A DNA stretch of 64,000 bases, taken from positions 574,395,252 to 574,459,251 of the forward strand of contig NC_081405.1 in the NCBI RefSeq assembly GCF_030272615.1. The letters run 5' to 3'. Below, one piece after another: positions 12,080-22,174 of the stretch; within the stretch, counting starts at the first letter, position 1; each line of letters starts with the position of its first letter. The position numbers were made by a program, and so were the translations under genes. Origin of the DNA: Cryptomeria japonica. Taxonomy: Eukaryota; Streptophyta; Pinopsida; Cupressales; Cupressaceae. Under the pieces are notes generated by a model. It was not told the origin of the DNA and searched no databases. It was given only the letters and a program-made list of their open reading frames with translations.

Positions 12080-13670
12080 TTGGCACAAGTATGAGTGAAT
12101 TAATTAAAGTAGAGCCTTCTAACTTTCAAGAGGCATCCAAGAACCAAGTATGGAAGGATGCTATGGTTGAAGAGTATTCTTCCATCATGAAGAATAGCAT
12201 GTGGGAGATAGTAGCATGACCAGAACATAAGTCTGTGGAGGGTTCAACGTGGTTGCATAAGATTAAGCATGTTGCAAATGGTATTGTGGAAAAGTTCAAA
12301 TCTCATTTTGTGGTGAAGGGGTTTTCTCAAAAGGAAGGAATTGACTATGACAAGAGTTTTTCTCTAGTAGATAGGTACTCGTCCATAAGAGCTATAATTT
12401 TTATAGTTGCACATATGGGTTGGAAGATTCACCAAATGGATGTTAAAACAACATTTCTTAATGGAGTAATTGAGGAAGAGATACATACAGAAGCCATAAG
12501 GATTTGAATCACATGGGAGGGATTCTCATGTTTGGAGGTTGAAAAGAGCACTATATGGACTCAAGAAGGCTCCTAGGGTGTCATATTCACGTATTGACAG
12601 TTACTTTCAAAGTGTGGGCTTCATCAAGAGTGAGGTAGATTCAAACTTGTACCATGTTCTGGTGAAGGGAGAACTTCTCATACTATGGTTGTATGTTGAT
12701 GACTTATTTCTCATAGGGTTGGAGGAGCTCATAACACACTGCAAGAAGGATCTTACAAGGGAATTTAAGATAAAGGACTTGGGGTTGATGCACTACTTTC
12801 TGGGATTACAGTTGTGGCAGAAAGAGGGAGAGATCTTCCTTGGACAAGGGAAATACTTAGTTGATATCTTGAAGCAAATCAGGATGGTGAACTATAAGCC
12901 CATGTCCACACCACTTGTGACCAACTAGAAGAAGATTGATTATTCCAAATCAAAGGTAGTGGACCTACCTTTATATAGACAGTTGATAGGTTGTCTTATG
13001 TATCTAGTCAACACTAGGCCAGGCATTTGTTTTGCAATGAACTCTCTTAGTCAATTTATGGTGGAGCCTAAACATGTTTACTTGATAGTTGCAAAGTATT
13101 TTTTGAGATATCTCTGAGGCATAGGTGATTATGGATTGAGGTATGTTCTATGGGAGGGAGCAATGATTGAGGGGTTTACTCATGCAGATTTGATAGGTAG
13201 TACAATTGATGGGAGGAGTAGTTCAAGGTGCATTTTCAGTTTAGGATCGGGAAGAGTTTGTTGGGACAACAGGAAATAGAAGTCAATTGCACTGAGATCT
13301 ATAGAGGCCGGGTATATGGTAGCCACTATAGCTACTTGTGAGGCTATATAGCTTTCAAAACTACTAGCTAGGATCTTTGATCAGAAGCTAGATCCTACAA
13401 TCGTTTATTGTGATAATTAGAGTTGTATCAAACTCTCTAAAAATACAGTGTCTCATGATAAGTCAAAGTACATTGAGATCAAGTACCACTTCATCCTAGA
13501 TTGTGTGGAGAAGGGCACAGTGAAAGTCCAATACATTCCTATGGATGAACAAATAGAAAACATCTTGACAAAGGCTTTGATAAAGAATAAGTTTGTACTC
13601 TTTAGTGATAAGTTGGGTGTTGTGCAAAACACCTTCCTTGCTAGGAGGGATTGTTGCCTTTTTGTGTAGT
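12080..13670 (+). pseudogene. Copia reverse transcriptase and RNase H
   Basis: RT begins with WKDAMVEEYSSIM (12149) and contains FVVKGFSQKEGIDY, IHQMDVKTTFLNG with the first catalytic Asp (about 12430), YGLKKAPRVSY (12551) and LYVDDLFLIG, an intact YVDD (12690). The RNase H part includes RQLIGCLMYL, HADLIGSTIDGRSS (with Asp), CDNxSCIKLS and SKYIEIKYHFI, ending near 13670. In-frame stops include TGA at about 12504, TAG at 12926, TGA at 13114, TAG at 13278, 13350 and 13419. The CDN-stop-S site normally has Gln, which supports CAG to TAG change. Confidence 0.9.
13641..13651 (+). other. Copia polypurine tract
   Basis: CTAGGAGGGAT immediately before the 3' LTR is the purine-rich plus-strand primer expected at this position. 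Confidence 0.75.
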
Positions 13671-14148
13671 TCGAAAGCTGGACTATATTTTCTTTAAAGT
13701 AACTTGAGTTGAATATTTAGCAACAACTTTATTTTTATTCTTTAAAAGAATATTTCTAATTTTGTGAGGTTGATTAAAACCAAGAGTGATTTTATGTATG
13801 ATTTAAAGCGAAAGAAAGAAAGGAAAAATTCTTTTCTTGCAAGCTAAGTAAAGAAACTGGGATCTATATATGTAAGATTGCTATAGAAAACTTGCATTGT
13901 ATTTTTGAAGAGAAAGTTTGTTGTTAGACTGAATAGAAGATCCAACATTTACAGGTTTTTCCTCTCACTGGGGTTTCTTGGATATATCTATGTTATTGTC
14001 TTCTTTGTGATTGGATTATGTTATTTTTTCCTCTGGCTATTATTTTTGTTAATTAACCCAGAGTATTGATTGGTATAAATCAAATAGAGTTTATATTCTG
14101 TGAATTTATTCTACAATTAATTAATAGCTAGGTTATAAAAAATTAACA
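13652..14148 (+). repeat. Copia 3' LTR (497 bp)
   Basis: Aligns along its whole length with 9104-9605, with many substitutions and short indels. It starts TGTTG and ends ATTAACA. Its last base is shared with the target duplication of the neighbouring Penelope-like element. Confidence 0.9.
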
Positions 14149-14159
14149 ACATATACTTT
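14148..14159 (+). repeat. Target-site duplication of the Penelope-like element, left copy
   Basis: AACATATACTTT occurs here and again at 17890-17901 just outside the right arm. A perfect 12 bp duplication fits the variable-length duplications of Penelope-like elements. The first A is the last base of the copia 3' LTR, so the element landed at the edge of the copia insertion. Confidence 0.75.
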
Positions 14160-14191
14160 AAAGCTATGAGATTTCCACAATCCATTTTGCA

Positions 14192-15201
14192 TTTCTAGTG
14201 TATTTTTTTTCTGGATTCGATTGTGTGTATATTTTTCCATCAACGTTTCGAATCACACTCCGTGATTCATCATCAGGATGAAAAGAATTCCCAAGACATG
14301 AAAGATGTTGAGTTGCAAATTTGAGGCAAAATATAAAGAGGAGAGGGGTGGGGGAAGGCACGAGAAACAAGGAGAGAGGAAAGAGAAAAGGAAAAGACCA
14401 CCTGAAGGATGAGAGACCTAAAACACTCCAAGGAATAAACCACCCACAAAAAAGAAAAAAAGAAAGCTCAGCACCATAATCAAAACCACTAAAAAACAAA
14501 AAAGAAGAAGAGAAAATGGGAAAAAAATAAAAAACTAAAAGAATAAAAAAATGATTATAAAAACATAACGGAATAAACACAAAGGCATAGACCAAAAGAC
14601 AAAAACCAGAAACAAATAAGAAAAGAGAAAATTACAATTCCAAAAGAATGAGCATATAAAAATAAACACAAGAGGAGGTCTAAAATCAAATATAAACTAG
14701 AAAATAAACAAATAGGAAAATAGACCAAAGGGGGAGAGGGCGATGCATAAATGAAGAAGAAAGAGGAGGAGAAGTCAGGGAGGGGGGCGGGGATGATGCT
14801 GGAGGGCAAGAAGAAGAGGGTGCCATGAGATGCTAAGGTTTAACCCATCGTCTCGATTAAGATTGGATGGGTGCTGAATGATAGCAATGGCCTCTTTAAC
14901 TTTCCTCTTGAAAAAGTTGTTCTCCCTACACAATACCTGAGTGTCCTCCAAATAGATATGATGCTTGGTAGTTGATGAATGCTCAGCTCAGGCTGATTTG
15001 AGGGCACGTTCATGCTTAATGTCGGCACTATGCTCTTTTATTCGAGTCATGAACGAATGACCTATTTCTCCAATGTATGGAGTTCCACAGGAGCATACAA
15101 TCTTGTATACACCTGACTCTGAAAAGGAATCCCTAGTGTCCTTAAGCAGTGGGGCATGCCTCTTGATGGTGGAAACAGGTTTGAAGGCACAACGGAGACC
15201 T
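14192..15201 (-). repeat. Left inverted arm of the PLE (minus-strand copy of GIY-YIG region and 3' UTR)
   Basis: The minus strand of this segment reads the same as 16878-17891: it encodes the GIY-YIG region (CSCGTPYIGE at about 15055-15085, then RIKEHSADIKHERALKSA), a stop where the right arm has Leu, and the same T-rich 3' UTR and ribozyme-like motif. The junctions are AGGTCTCCG at the inner end and TTTCTAGTG at the outer end. Minus-strand open frames here (14164-14595, 14555-14809, 14988-15218) are parts of the arm, not separate genes. Confidence 0.93.
14236..14285 (-). ncRNA. Hammerhead-ribozyme-like motif, left arm copy
   Basis: The reverse complement of the right-arm motif (see 17796-17847) is conserved here base for base in its core: CTGATGA, a 7 bp stem II, GAAAC, then GTT and the stem I strand GATG. 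It lies on the minus strand because the arm is inverted. Confidence 0.65.
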
Positions 15202-17304
15202 ACGGAGGAGGTGGGCACATCCTCTGTGGCTTATCTTCCTCCTCGTAAACCTTGCCTGACCACTCCCCTCGGTGTGAACTCATCCCATTCCTTGCAGTCT
15301 TGTCCTTATGTCTTTTCAGCCCCCCCACCCCCCGCCTTGGATCTCGGCACTCTTCCTAGGTCAGCCCATATCATCAACCCCATTAGTAATTGGGAGACCA
15401 AACTTGTGGTCAACCTCTCTCCCGCCCACATTGATCCTCTCGCTTTCAACTTCCTCAAGCGAGGTCTTAACTTTGCCTTGACTCCTCGCAACATTCCGCA
15501 CATTGAGTTCCTCATCGAGATCAAAAACGCGGTTCGTACCCTTCCACTTGATGTTGCTAAAGAGGTTAGACAAGATTGTGCTGTAGCGCTCCGTTATGCC
15601 AAACCTCCTAAATTCAACATCCCTAAAGCTGAGCTGTTGGCCTTCAACAATCTAATGCATAATAATGACCTTATCATCTCAAGAGCTGACAAAGGCAATG
15701 CCACGGTCATTATGAGAAAACCAGATTACTTGGCCAAAATGGAAATCCTCCTCTCGGATTCCAGTAGTTACAAAATTTTGTCTCGTAACCCGTGCCCAAA
15801 GATTCTGAAGGCAGTTAGATCTGCTATTTCCAACTCCTCATTGGATGATTCTACCAAACTTCATCTTCTTCCGTCTAAGGAAGTGACCCCTCGTATATAT
15901 GGGGTCCCAAAAATTCACAAAGCCAACATTCCTTTGAGACCCATTGTCGATACCATTGGGTCTCCGACTTACAAGTTAGCCGCTTTTCTTGCCAAATTAA
16001 TCTCTCCACTTGTTGGTAACTCCAACTCCTTCATCAAAGATTCCAACCAATTTGTCCAGTTTATCAAGGACACTAAGTCGGACCCTCAAGACACTCTTGT
16101 GAGCTTTGATGTGGTGTCCCTCTTCACCAAGGTCCCTATTCTAGACGCCATAGAGATTGTCAAGCTTAAGGTCAATGAGGAAATCGCCTCTTTAGTGGAA
16201 CTTTGCTTAAGGTCAACCTTCTTCGCCTTCCAAGGTGTTATCTATGAACAGGTTGACGGAGTAGCCATGGGCTCCCCTCTCTCGCCGGTCATTGCCAACA
16301 TATTCATGGAACATTTTGAAGAGGTGGCCTTACATTCTTTCCCCCTCAAGCCAAAATGGTGGAAATGATATATGGATGACACCAATGTATGTTGGCCCCA
16401 CGGCTTGGACATGTTAGAGGAATTTCATACTCACCTCAACAACATTTCTCCGTCTATTACCTTCACCAAAGAACTTGAATCCAACAACCTTTTATCCTTT
16501 CTCGATGTCTTAATTTGTAAAAAGCCTGACGGATCCCTTGGTCGTCAGGTGTTTCGCAAAACTACCCACACTGACTTATATCTTCATTCGTCTTCTCATC
16601 ACCACCATAGCCAAAAAGTTGGGATCCTCAAAACCTTGGCTTTAAGAGCCCATCGGATTTGTGATAAGGATAACTTAGACCAAGAGCTCTCCCATCTTCG
16701 TCAAGTCTTCCTTTGGAATGGCTACTCGAACAAGCAGATCACTAGGGCCTTCCTCCAAGCCAAATCTCATTTCCTTTCCATCTCGAATCCCGTGCCCTCT
16801 CTATCTCAGGCCCCGTATGTCTCTCTCCCTTATGTTGAAGGCATTTCTCACAAAATCTCAAAAATCCTTGGGAAAAAAGGTCTCCGTTGTGCCTTCAAAC
16901 CTGTTTCCACCATCAAGAGGCATGCCCCACCGCTTAAGGACACTAGGGATGCCTTTTCAGAGTCAGGTGTATACAAGATTGTATGCTCCTGTGGAACTCC
17001 ATACATTGGAGAAACAGGTCATTCGTTCATGACTCGAATAAAAGAGCATAGTGCCGACATTAAGCATGAACGTGCCCTCAAATCAGCCTTAGCTGAGCAT
17101 TCATCAACTACCAAGCATCATATCTGTTTGGAGGACACTCAGATATTGTGTAGGGAGAACAACTTTTTCAAGAGGAAAGTTAAAGAGGCCATTGCTATCA
17201 TTCAGCACCCATCCAATCTTAATCGAGACGATGGGTTAAACCTTAGCATCTCGTGGCACCCTCTTCTTCTTGCCCTCCAGCGTCATCCCTGCCCCCCTCC
17301 CTGA
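15073..17304 (+). pseudogene. PLE polyprotein: Penelope-type reverse transcriptase plus GIY-YIG endonuclease, one in-frame stop
   Basis: The frame is open for 743 codons except for a TGA at 16366-16368. Penelope RT signatures in order are FLKRGLNFALTP (about 15447), ISRADKGNATVIM (15679), IYGVPKIHK and LRPIVDTIGSPTY (15895-15970), LVSFDVVSLFTKVP with the first catalytic Asp (16098), GVAMGSPLSPVIANIFMEHFE (16258) and YMDDT with the catalytic pair (16369). LLSFLDVLI and FRKTTHTDLYLH follow. The GIY-YIG part has SGVYKIVCSCGTPYIGETG (16960) and RIKEHSADIKH. The stop sits between Lys and Tyr just before YMDD, where an Arg CGA would give TGA by one CpG transition. The first 43 codons, with the ATG at 15073, come from the inverted arm, so the true N-terminus is missing. 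Confidence 0.9.
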
Positions 17305-17891
17305 CTTCTCCTCCTCTTTCTTCTTCATTTATGCATCGCCCTCTCCCCCTTTGGTCTATTTTCCTATTTGTTTATTTTCTAGTTTATATTTGATTTTAGA
17401 CCTCCTCTTGTGTTTATTTTTATATGCTCATTCTTTTGGAATTGTAATTTTCTCTTTTCTTATTTGTTTCTGGTTTTTGTCTTTTGGTCTATGCCTTTTT
17501 GTTTATTCCGTTATGTTTTTATAATCATTTTTTTTATTCTTTTAGTTTTTTATTTTTTTCCCATTTTCTCTTCTTCTTTTTTGTTTTTTAGTGGTTTTGA
17601 TTATGGTGCTGAGCTTTCCTTTTTTCTTTTTTGTGGGTGGTTTATTCCTTGGAGTGTTTTAGGTCTCTCATCCTTCAGGTGGTCTTTTCCTTTTCTCTTT
17701 CCTCTCTCCTTGTTTCTCGTGCCTTCCCCCACCCCTCTCCTCTTTATATTTTGCCTCAAATCTGCAACTCAACATCTTTCATGTCTTGGGAATTCTTTTC
17801 ATCCTGATGATGAATCACGGAGTGTGATTCGAAACGTTGATGGAAAAAAATATACACACAATCGAATCCAGAAAAAAAAATACACTAGAAA
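16878..17891 (+). repeat. Right arm of the PLE inverted repeat (GIY-YIG end and 3' UTR)
   Basis: This is the native 3' part of the element: the last 140 codons, the stop at 17302-17304 and a T-rich 3' UTR. Open frames after 17270 (17270-17524 and 17410-17943) look like hydrophobic proteins only because the UTR is rich in TTT and CTT; the same frames recur in the left arm. The arm matches 14192-15201 inverted with few differences. Confidence 0.93.
17796..17847 (+). ncRNA. Hammerhead-ribozyme-like motif in the PLE 3' UTR
   Basis: The conserved core CTGATGA is at 17804-17810 and GAAAC at 17831-17835. Between them GAATCAC (17812-17818) pairs with GTGATTC (17824-17830) as stem II with loop GGAGT; one unpaired T (17811) precedes it. 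After GAAAC comes GTT (17836-17838), a possible NUH cleavage site with a minimal stem III, then GATG (17839-17842), which pairs with CATC (17800-17803) as stem I, extended by TTTT/AAAA. Penelope-like elements are known to carry hammerheads with very short stem III. Catalytic activity is not shown; the extra T could reduce it. Confidence 0.7.
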
Positions 17892-17901
17892 CATATACTT
17901 T
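17890..17901 (+). repeat. Target-site duplication of the PLE, right copy
   Basis: AACATATACTTT, identical to 14148-14159. Confidence 0.75.
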
Positions 17902-18061
17902 TTTAAAGTATGTATGTTGGTTATTAAATTTTTTAAAACCTAAGATGTTGCCTCATTCTCTTACCATTCATATGTATTCATTCTCCAACTCTTAGCTTAC
18001 TGCTATGATATACATGAAAGGGAGAGAGATCATTAATCAAATATGTAATTAAGTTAAGAAA

Positions 18062-18800
18062 ATGGCTCATCAAGGAGACGTAAATCAAACCATTTAAGAT
18101 AACATAATTGAGATGGATGGTAGTAGAGAATTTTTCAGGTGGCGTCTTCAAATATTACCCAATTTTGATAGGAGAGATATTTATAGGCAATGTTTAATTG
18201 ACTTTAATTCTTGTGTTTGTGCATTATAAATGGATTTTATTAGAGAGGAAGCCATGAACGAAGCAGTCCCACAAAATGAAGTTGATAACTTTTCATTTGA
18301 TCTTAACTAGTTTAAGATTGCTCTTCATTCATTACAGCAAGAGTTTCATGCTTACAAACTCCAAGTGGATAGATGTATATGTGATAGTCCCATGCCTTAA
18401 TGTGACATACTATGATCCAAAGAGAGGTCAGTCTTATTTTACACGATGTAGAAGATATGATTGGGCAAATCTGGTCAAGAGATCTGGAAGAAAGAGTAGA
18501 GAGACATAGGGAAAGAGAGATAAGATAAGTGGTAGAAGCCCTACCTACCATAAATTTTTTACACATAATCTTTATGAAATTGTTGTGTGTGCAATTTTTT
18601 TATCAGATTTTGAAGTGGTAGAAGCAACATGCCATTTGTGTTGTGATAAACATTGCATATTTCATAGGGAATGTATCCAACAATGGCTGAAGAGACAAAA
18701 TTAGTGTCCCATTTGTAGGTGGACATATTGGAGGGAAGCTATTGGAGATGGAGTGTTTAGTACACTTACATTTTATCTTTTCAGCTGGTTTTTGGGGATA
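18062..18800 (+). pseudogene. RING-H2 finger E3 ubiquitin ligase-like pseudogene
   Basis: From the ATG at 18062 one frame reads MAHQGDVNQTI, then EFFRWRLQILPNF and NEVDNFSFDLN, with three stops up to about 18400. Further on the segment near 18460-18550 has a coiled, Arg/Glu-rich stretch and VVEALPTI, a phrase that often precedes plant RING-H2 domains. The RING follows at about 18589-18720: CAIFLSDFE, HCIFHRECIQQWL, a TAG, then CPICR. The second zinc-binding Cys is Phe and a TAG sits before CPICR, so it is dead. A frameshift lies near 18560. The family would transfer ubiquitin with an E2; the substrate is unknown. Confidence 0.6.
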
Positions 18801-19324
18801 ATTTATGGACAAGAAATTAAAAAGTATTTCTCTTTATTATCTTCTCATAATAGGATGATTTTGATATTTGTGTAGTTGTTATATTAGCATTTTATTTAGA
18901 TGCATTAATGGACAAATATTCTATGGAAAATTTATATATTTTTTATATTACAAAAGTGAAAAATTATTATATTATTTTGTTGATCAAAATCTTATTTTAA
19001 CAATGGAATTGTGAATATGCAAAGATAATTTCATTCTGAAAATTAACCTTTTTTAATAAAATATATTTATATATATTAATAAAAAAATAAATTATTTTTA
19101 TTATTTTTTATTAAGTTAGCAAGGAGAAGGCCCTGAATCCTACAGAACAACAAAAGTGAAGAGTAGAAACATAAGGTCTTGCATCACACAGCTAGAATTA
19201 GAATGACAAGAATCTACTCTAAAAAATAGTCAAAAATCTTCTAGTCCCTGTAACTAAACATACTATTATGAGATAACCACCATTTACCTAACATATTGCT
19301 ACCAATAAGATGATATCAATTGGG

Positions 19325-19445
19325 AAGAAAGAGTAAAAGGACAAGGGAGAGGTAGATAATTCAAGTGATGGAAGGGCTATCTACCATTCAAATTTTAGAG
19401 AATCATCTTAATGAAATTGTCAGCTGTGAAATTTAGTTTTTAGAT
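19325..19445 (+). pseudogene. Second, shorter RING-gene fragment
   Basis: The stretch includes MEGLSTIQI, then NHLNEIVSCEI, which resembles the pre-RING part of the pseudogene at 18500-18600 (VEALPTI, then NLYEIVVCAI). It ends before the RING itself. It looks like a partial duplicate of the upstream relic. Confidence 0.4.
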
Positions 19446-19446
19446 T

Positions 19447-19590
19447 GAATGGGTAAAAATTAATAACATTAAGGTACCCATATTGAATGGTCAAATAAGA
19501 TAGTTTATAATTGAAAGCGTCATTAATAACATTGAATGGGTAAAAATTAAGGTACCCATATTTCGATGGTCAAATAAGATAGTTTATAAG
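19447..19590 (+). repeat. Short tandem duplication, about 70 bp unit
   Basis: AATGGGTAAAAATTAA, AAGGTACCCATATT and TGGTCAAATAAGATAGTTTA occur in the same order twice, at about 19448-19511 and 19532-19590, with a small indel. Confidence 0.75.
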
Positions 19591-19806
19591 GAATATTGTA
19601 AAATATAGTGAGGGGATATTTTACGAAAGAGGTCATTTAAATTTAAAATCTTAGTTTTTGAACCTCACATGAAATGGTATTACTATTGTTTCTAACAAAA
19701 CATGTATTATTTCTATTAAAAAATATTGCATATTTATTTGGAGCTTAGAGGTATGGTTTGAATGCTTAACTTGTATATACCTGTAGACACCTAAAATTGT
19801 CCAGTC

Positions 19807-20043
19807 TAATTAAATAAATATTTTATTTATTTAATTATCTAAGCCTAATTCTTCTATTAATTAAATAAATCTTTATTTATTTAATTAATTCATTTATCCT
19901 CTTCTAGCCTTATTTCTCATTTAAATAAATACATTTATTTATTTAAATTATCCTTTTCCTAAATTAAATAAATATTTTTTATTTATTTAATTATCCTATT
20001 TCTTCTATTAATTAAATAAATCTTTATTTATTTAATTAATTCA
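19807..20043 (+). repeat. Array of five AT-rich palindromes in the LTR
   Basis: Five successive inverted repeats built from AATTAAATAAAT arms occur. The first has perfect 14 bp arms (19807-19820 and 19824-19837) around TTT. The second and fifth are identical to each other, with arms ATTAATTAAATAAA. The same array is in the 3' LTR at about 33772-34008, and a divergent version is in the older LTR at 34552. It lies upstream of the TATA-like box, in what would be U3. Confidence 0.85.
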
Positions 20044-20210
20044 TTAGCTTTTTCTACACATGACACATGTCATTCATCTCTTAATTCCTACACTATCTAC
20101 CCCTTTCATTATTTTGGTATTTCTTTTACCTACCCTCTAATCCTAGCCGACTTTCTTTTACACCTCTCAATCTTAACCTTCCATTTCATATTGTGTCTTC
20201 TATTTAAGAA

Positions 20211-20218
20211 GATGCTTT
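20211..20218 (+). promoter_or_regulatory. TATA-like box of the LTR promoter
   Basis: TATTTAAG in the context TTCTATTTAAGAAGATG lies 370 bp before the LTR end. The older related LTR has TATATAAG in the same context at about 34813, which supports a conserved promoter element. Transcription start not determined. Confidence 0.5.
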
Positions 20219-20581
20219 CTTCATTGTCAAACCCTAATGAGCTAATGATTCATCCTAATCACTCATGTTAATGATCTTTCATGCAACTTGCTACACTACG
20301 ATCCTACTTGCAACCACATTCCGTTCTTTGTTGAGCTCTTGTGCATATAAAATCTGAGAGCAAATATATCAAGCAAGATCAATGGAGATAGGAAGAATGG
20401 AGATCAAAACCCTATTGGACATGTGATGGTATAATCTTTGTGATTTTGAGTTATTTGCATTGTCTTAGGTAATCTTCATATGTTATGGTGGATCTTTGTT
20501 GATTGTTAGGCTAGGGTTTTGTGGTTGGATTCATTTAGCCTTTCAATATTGTTATTATTGTATCCATTTTCACCATAAACA

Positions 20582-20605
20582 GTTTGGCACGCCCGGTGGG
20601 ACTCT
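20582..20605 (+). other. Tat element primer-binding region
   Basis: GTTTGGCACGCCCGGTGGGA follows the LTR directly. TGG is the complement of a tRNA CCA end. The older related element has TTTTGGCACACTCGGTGGGA at the same place. I could not assign the tRNA. Confidence 0.65.
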
Positions 20606-20689
20606 TGTCCCTTTGCATTTAGCATTTTTGTTGCAGATTTTGCATTTTGGAAGTCGTAGATCAGACATTTTCCGACGACATTTTAGGTA

Positions 20690-20955
20690 TTTCCGCGTCT
20701 GCGAGCATTAGGATCGCGTCTTCGAGTTTCAGAAGCGTCTGTGTTGTCGGGAATCGTGCCTATGTTTTTGCCAAATTTTTATTTTTGCAGGTTTCTGGAA
20801 CCGTGTCTGTGTATTCGAAACGCGTCTGTGTTGCATTTGATCACGTATGTGTCCTGGAAGAGCGTCTATGTATTTTGGACGCGTTTGTGCATCACAGAAC
20901 CACGTCTGTGTCATACAGACGCATCTGTGTCTGGTATAGCAGCGTCCGTGTTTAC
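20690..20955 (+). repeat. Array A of the word GCGTCTGTGT, about 12 degenerate copies
   Basis: Words of the form (C/A)GCGTCTGTGT, with variants such as CGTATGTGT, GCGTCTATGT and GCGTTTGTGC, recur every 20-24 bp, separated by non-conserved 10-mers. The array is rich in CpG compared with its surroundings. Translation of it gives runs like VCV and SVS, not a domain. Confidence 0.85.
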
Positions 20956-22174
20956 TGTTTTGAAAATTTTCAATTTTTCTTTGGTTCCATTTTCGGATTT
21001 CGCGCTTAGGGTTTCAGATCTGGTTTATTTTTGCACTAATCCTTGCAGATCTAGCTAATCAAGTTGTGTAGCTTGCTTTGGGGACCAAAAACGTTTTTGT
21101 TGAAGGCCCCTTTTCACAAAGTCTTTTGGGTTTTTTCTAAAATTTACCTAACTTGTGTGCTTGCAGGAAGGGGTTATCATTTGAAACAACCCAAACTACT
21201 AACAATTTTGTTGCAAGGCCTTGGCTAGGGTTTTATAATTTTGATGTGTGCCTTGTTTTCATAGATTAGCAAACACTTCAATTGGTGCACTAAAATTGAA
21301 TCATTGTCTTTTGTGTCTTGAGCAATAGGCTCTTTTTGTTTAATCTTTAGAGGGCCTGTCTTCCCGTGTGGTCATTAGGACTACTAGTGAGAAGAGGATG
21401 ACCCAAGTGGTAGCGAGGAAAACCCACCTCATCCGAACCACTATAATTAAATGTATTCATGGTGAAAACTATGGATAACGTGTGCTGATTAGCTCATACC
21501 GACACTATGTCTCCCCATAAACCCGTTTGATCAAATTTATTTGATCATTTGTAGGGCATAACCCCTACCGGCTGGGAGCCTTCTGTATTTACAGAGCTGA
21601 AAGTGCCGCATGTATGGCCACACGAGTAGATGCCCTTACTAGCACCATTTTGTTTTAGAGGCCCAAATCCTTCTAGTTGTTGGGGCAGGAGGTCGGACCT
21701 CTGGTAGTGGCCCACACACATACGGTTCTTAGTAGAGATACAAAGTTCACCATGGGGAGTTTTCATGGGGACTGATGCTTGGCTGACCCAAGAAGTGAGT
21801 GCCGAGGGTGGAGCCAGTGAGGTCAAGCATCTAAGTATCCGCTCTGAATAGCGTAGCCTCGGGGGTAAAACCCCATGTGGGATCAACAACTATTGTCTTG
21901 GCCAGCCATAAGAATTGTGCTTGACTTATGTTAAACATTCAAAACATTCAAGACCAAACAACAAAACATTGTGTCTTTTGTGTCTTCAAGTGTATGCAAA
22001 ACAATTTTACATCAAACAATACACTTTTCTTGAAGCATTTTTGGAATCTAAACACTAGCAAAAATTGAGTCCTCATCAACATTGTGTCCTCTTGTCACGA
22101 AAAACAGTCAGACAGTCGGATTTGGTCACAACAAAACAATTTCACAGATTGGAAAAAATTGCACGAAGTTTACA

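Larger units (their letters stand above)
9104..14148 (+). mobile_element. Ty1/copia LTR retrotransposon, full length but inactive
   Basis: Two direct LTRs (9104-9605 and 13652-14148), a primer-binding site complementary to initiator tRNA-Met, gag, and pol in the copia order protease, integrase, reverse transcriptase, RNase H, then a polypurine tract. Flanking 5-mers are GCATA (9099-9103) and ACATA (14149-14153), a target duplication with one mismatch. The LTRs differ at many positions and the coding region has roughly twenty stops, so it is old. Many stops are TAG where the family has Gln. Confidence 0.95.
14161..17891 (+). mobile_element. Penelope-like element (PLE) with GIY-YIG endonuclease and an inverted copy of its own 3' part
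   Basis: The element contains an RT of the Penelope type followed by a GIY-YIG endonuclease in one frame. On its left it carries a 1 kb inverted copy (14192-15201) of the segment 16878-17891. Penelope elements are known for partial tandem or inverted copies flanking the body and for hammerhead ribozymes. It is bounded by 12 bp direct duplications. About 30 bp (14161-14191) between the left duplication and the inverted arm have no counterpart on the right. GIY-YIG-bearing PLEs are rare in plants; those described in conifers are called Dryads. Assignment to that group is by inference. Confidence 0.92.
19782..20581 (+). repeat. Tat element 5' LTR (800 bp)
   Basis: It starts TGTAGACACC and ends ATAAACA, as does the 3' copy. 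Differences to 33747-34546 seen by eye: T/G in TATCT, C/T in ACCCT, T/C in GATT and T/A in GCATAT. It holds five AT-rich palindromes in its first third. Confidence 0.96.

Noticed and set aside
14164-14809. Minus-strand hydrophobic frames that look like membrane proteins
   Set aside because: They are translations of the T-rich PLE 3' UTR in the inverted arm; the same frames recur at 17270-17943.
20647-21058. Open frames with repeated VCV and RLC peptides in the Tat leader
   Set aside because: They arise from translating the GCGTCTGTGT array in different frames; no domain and no conserved start.
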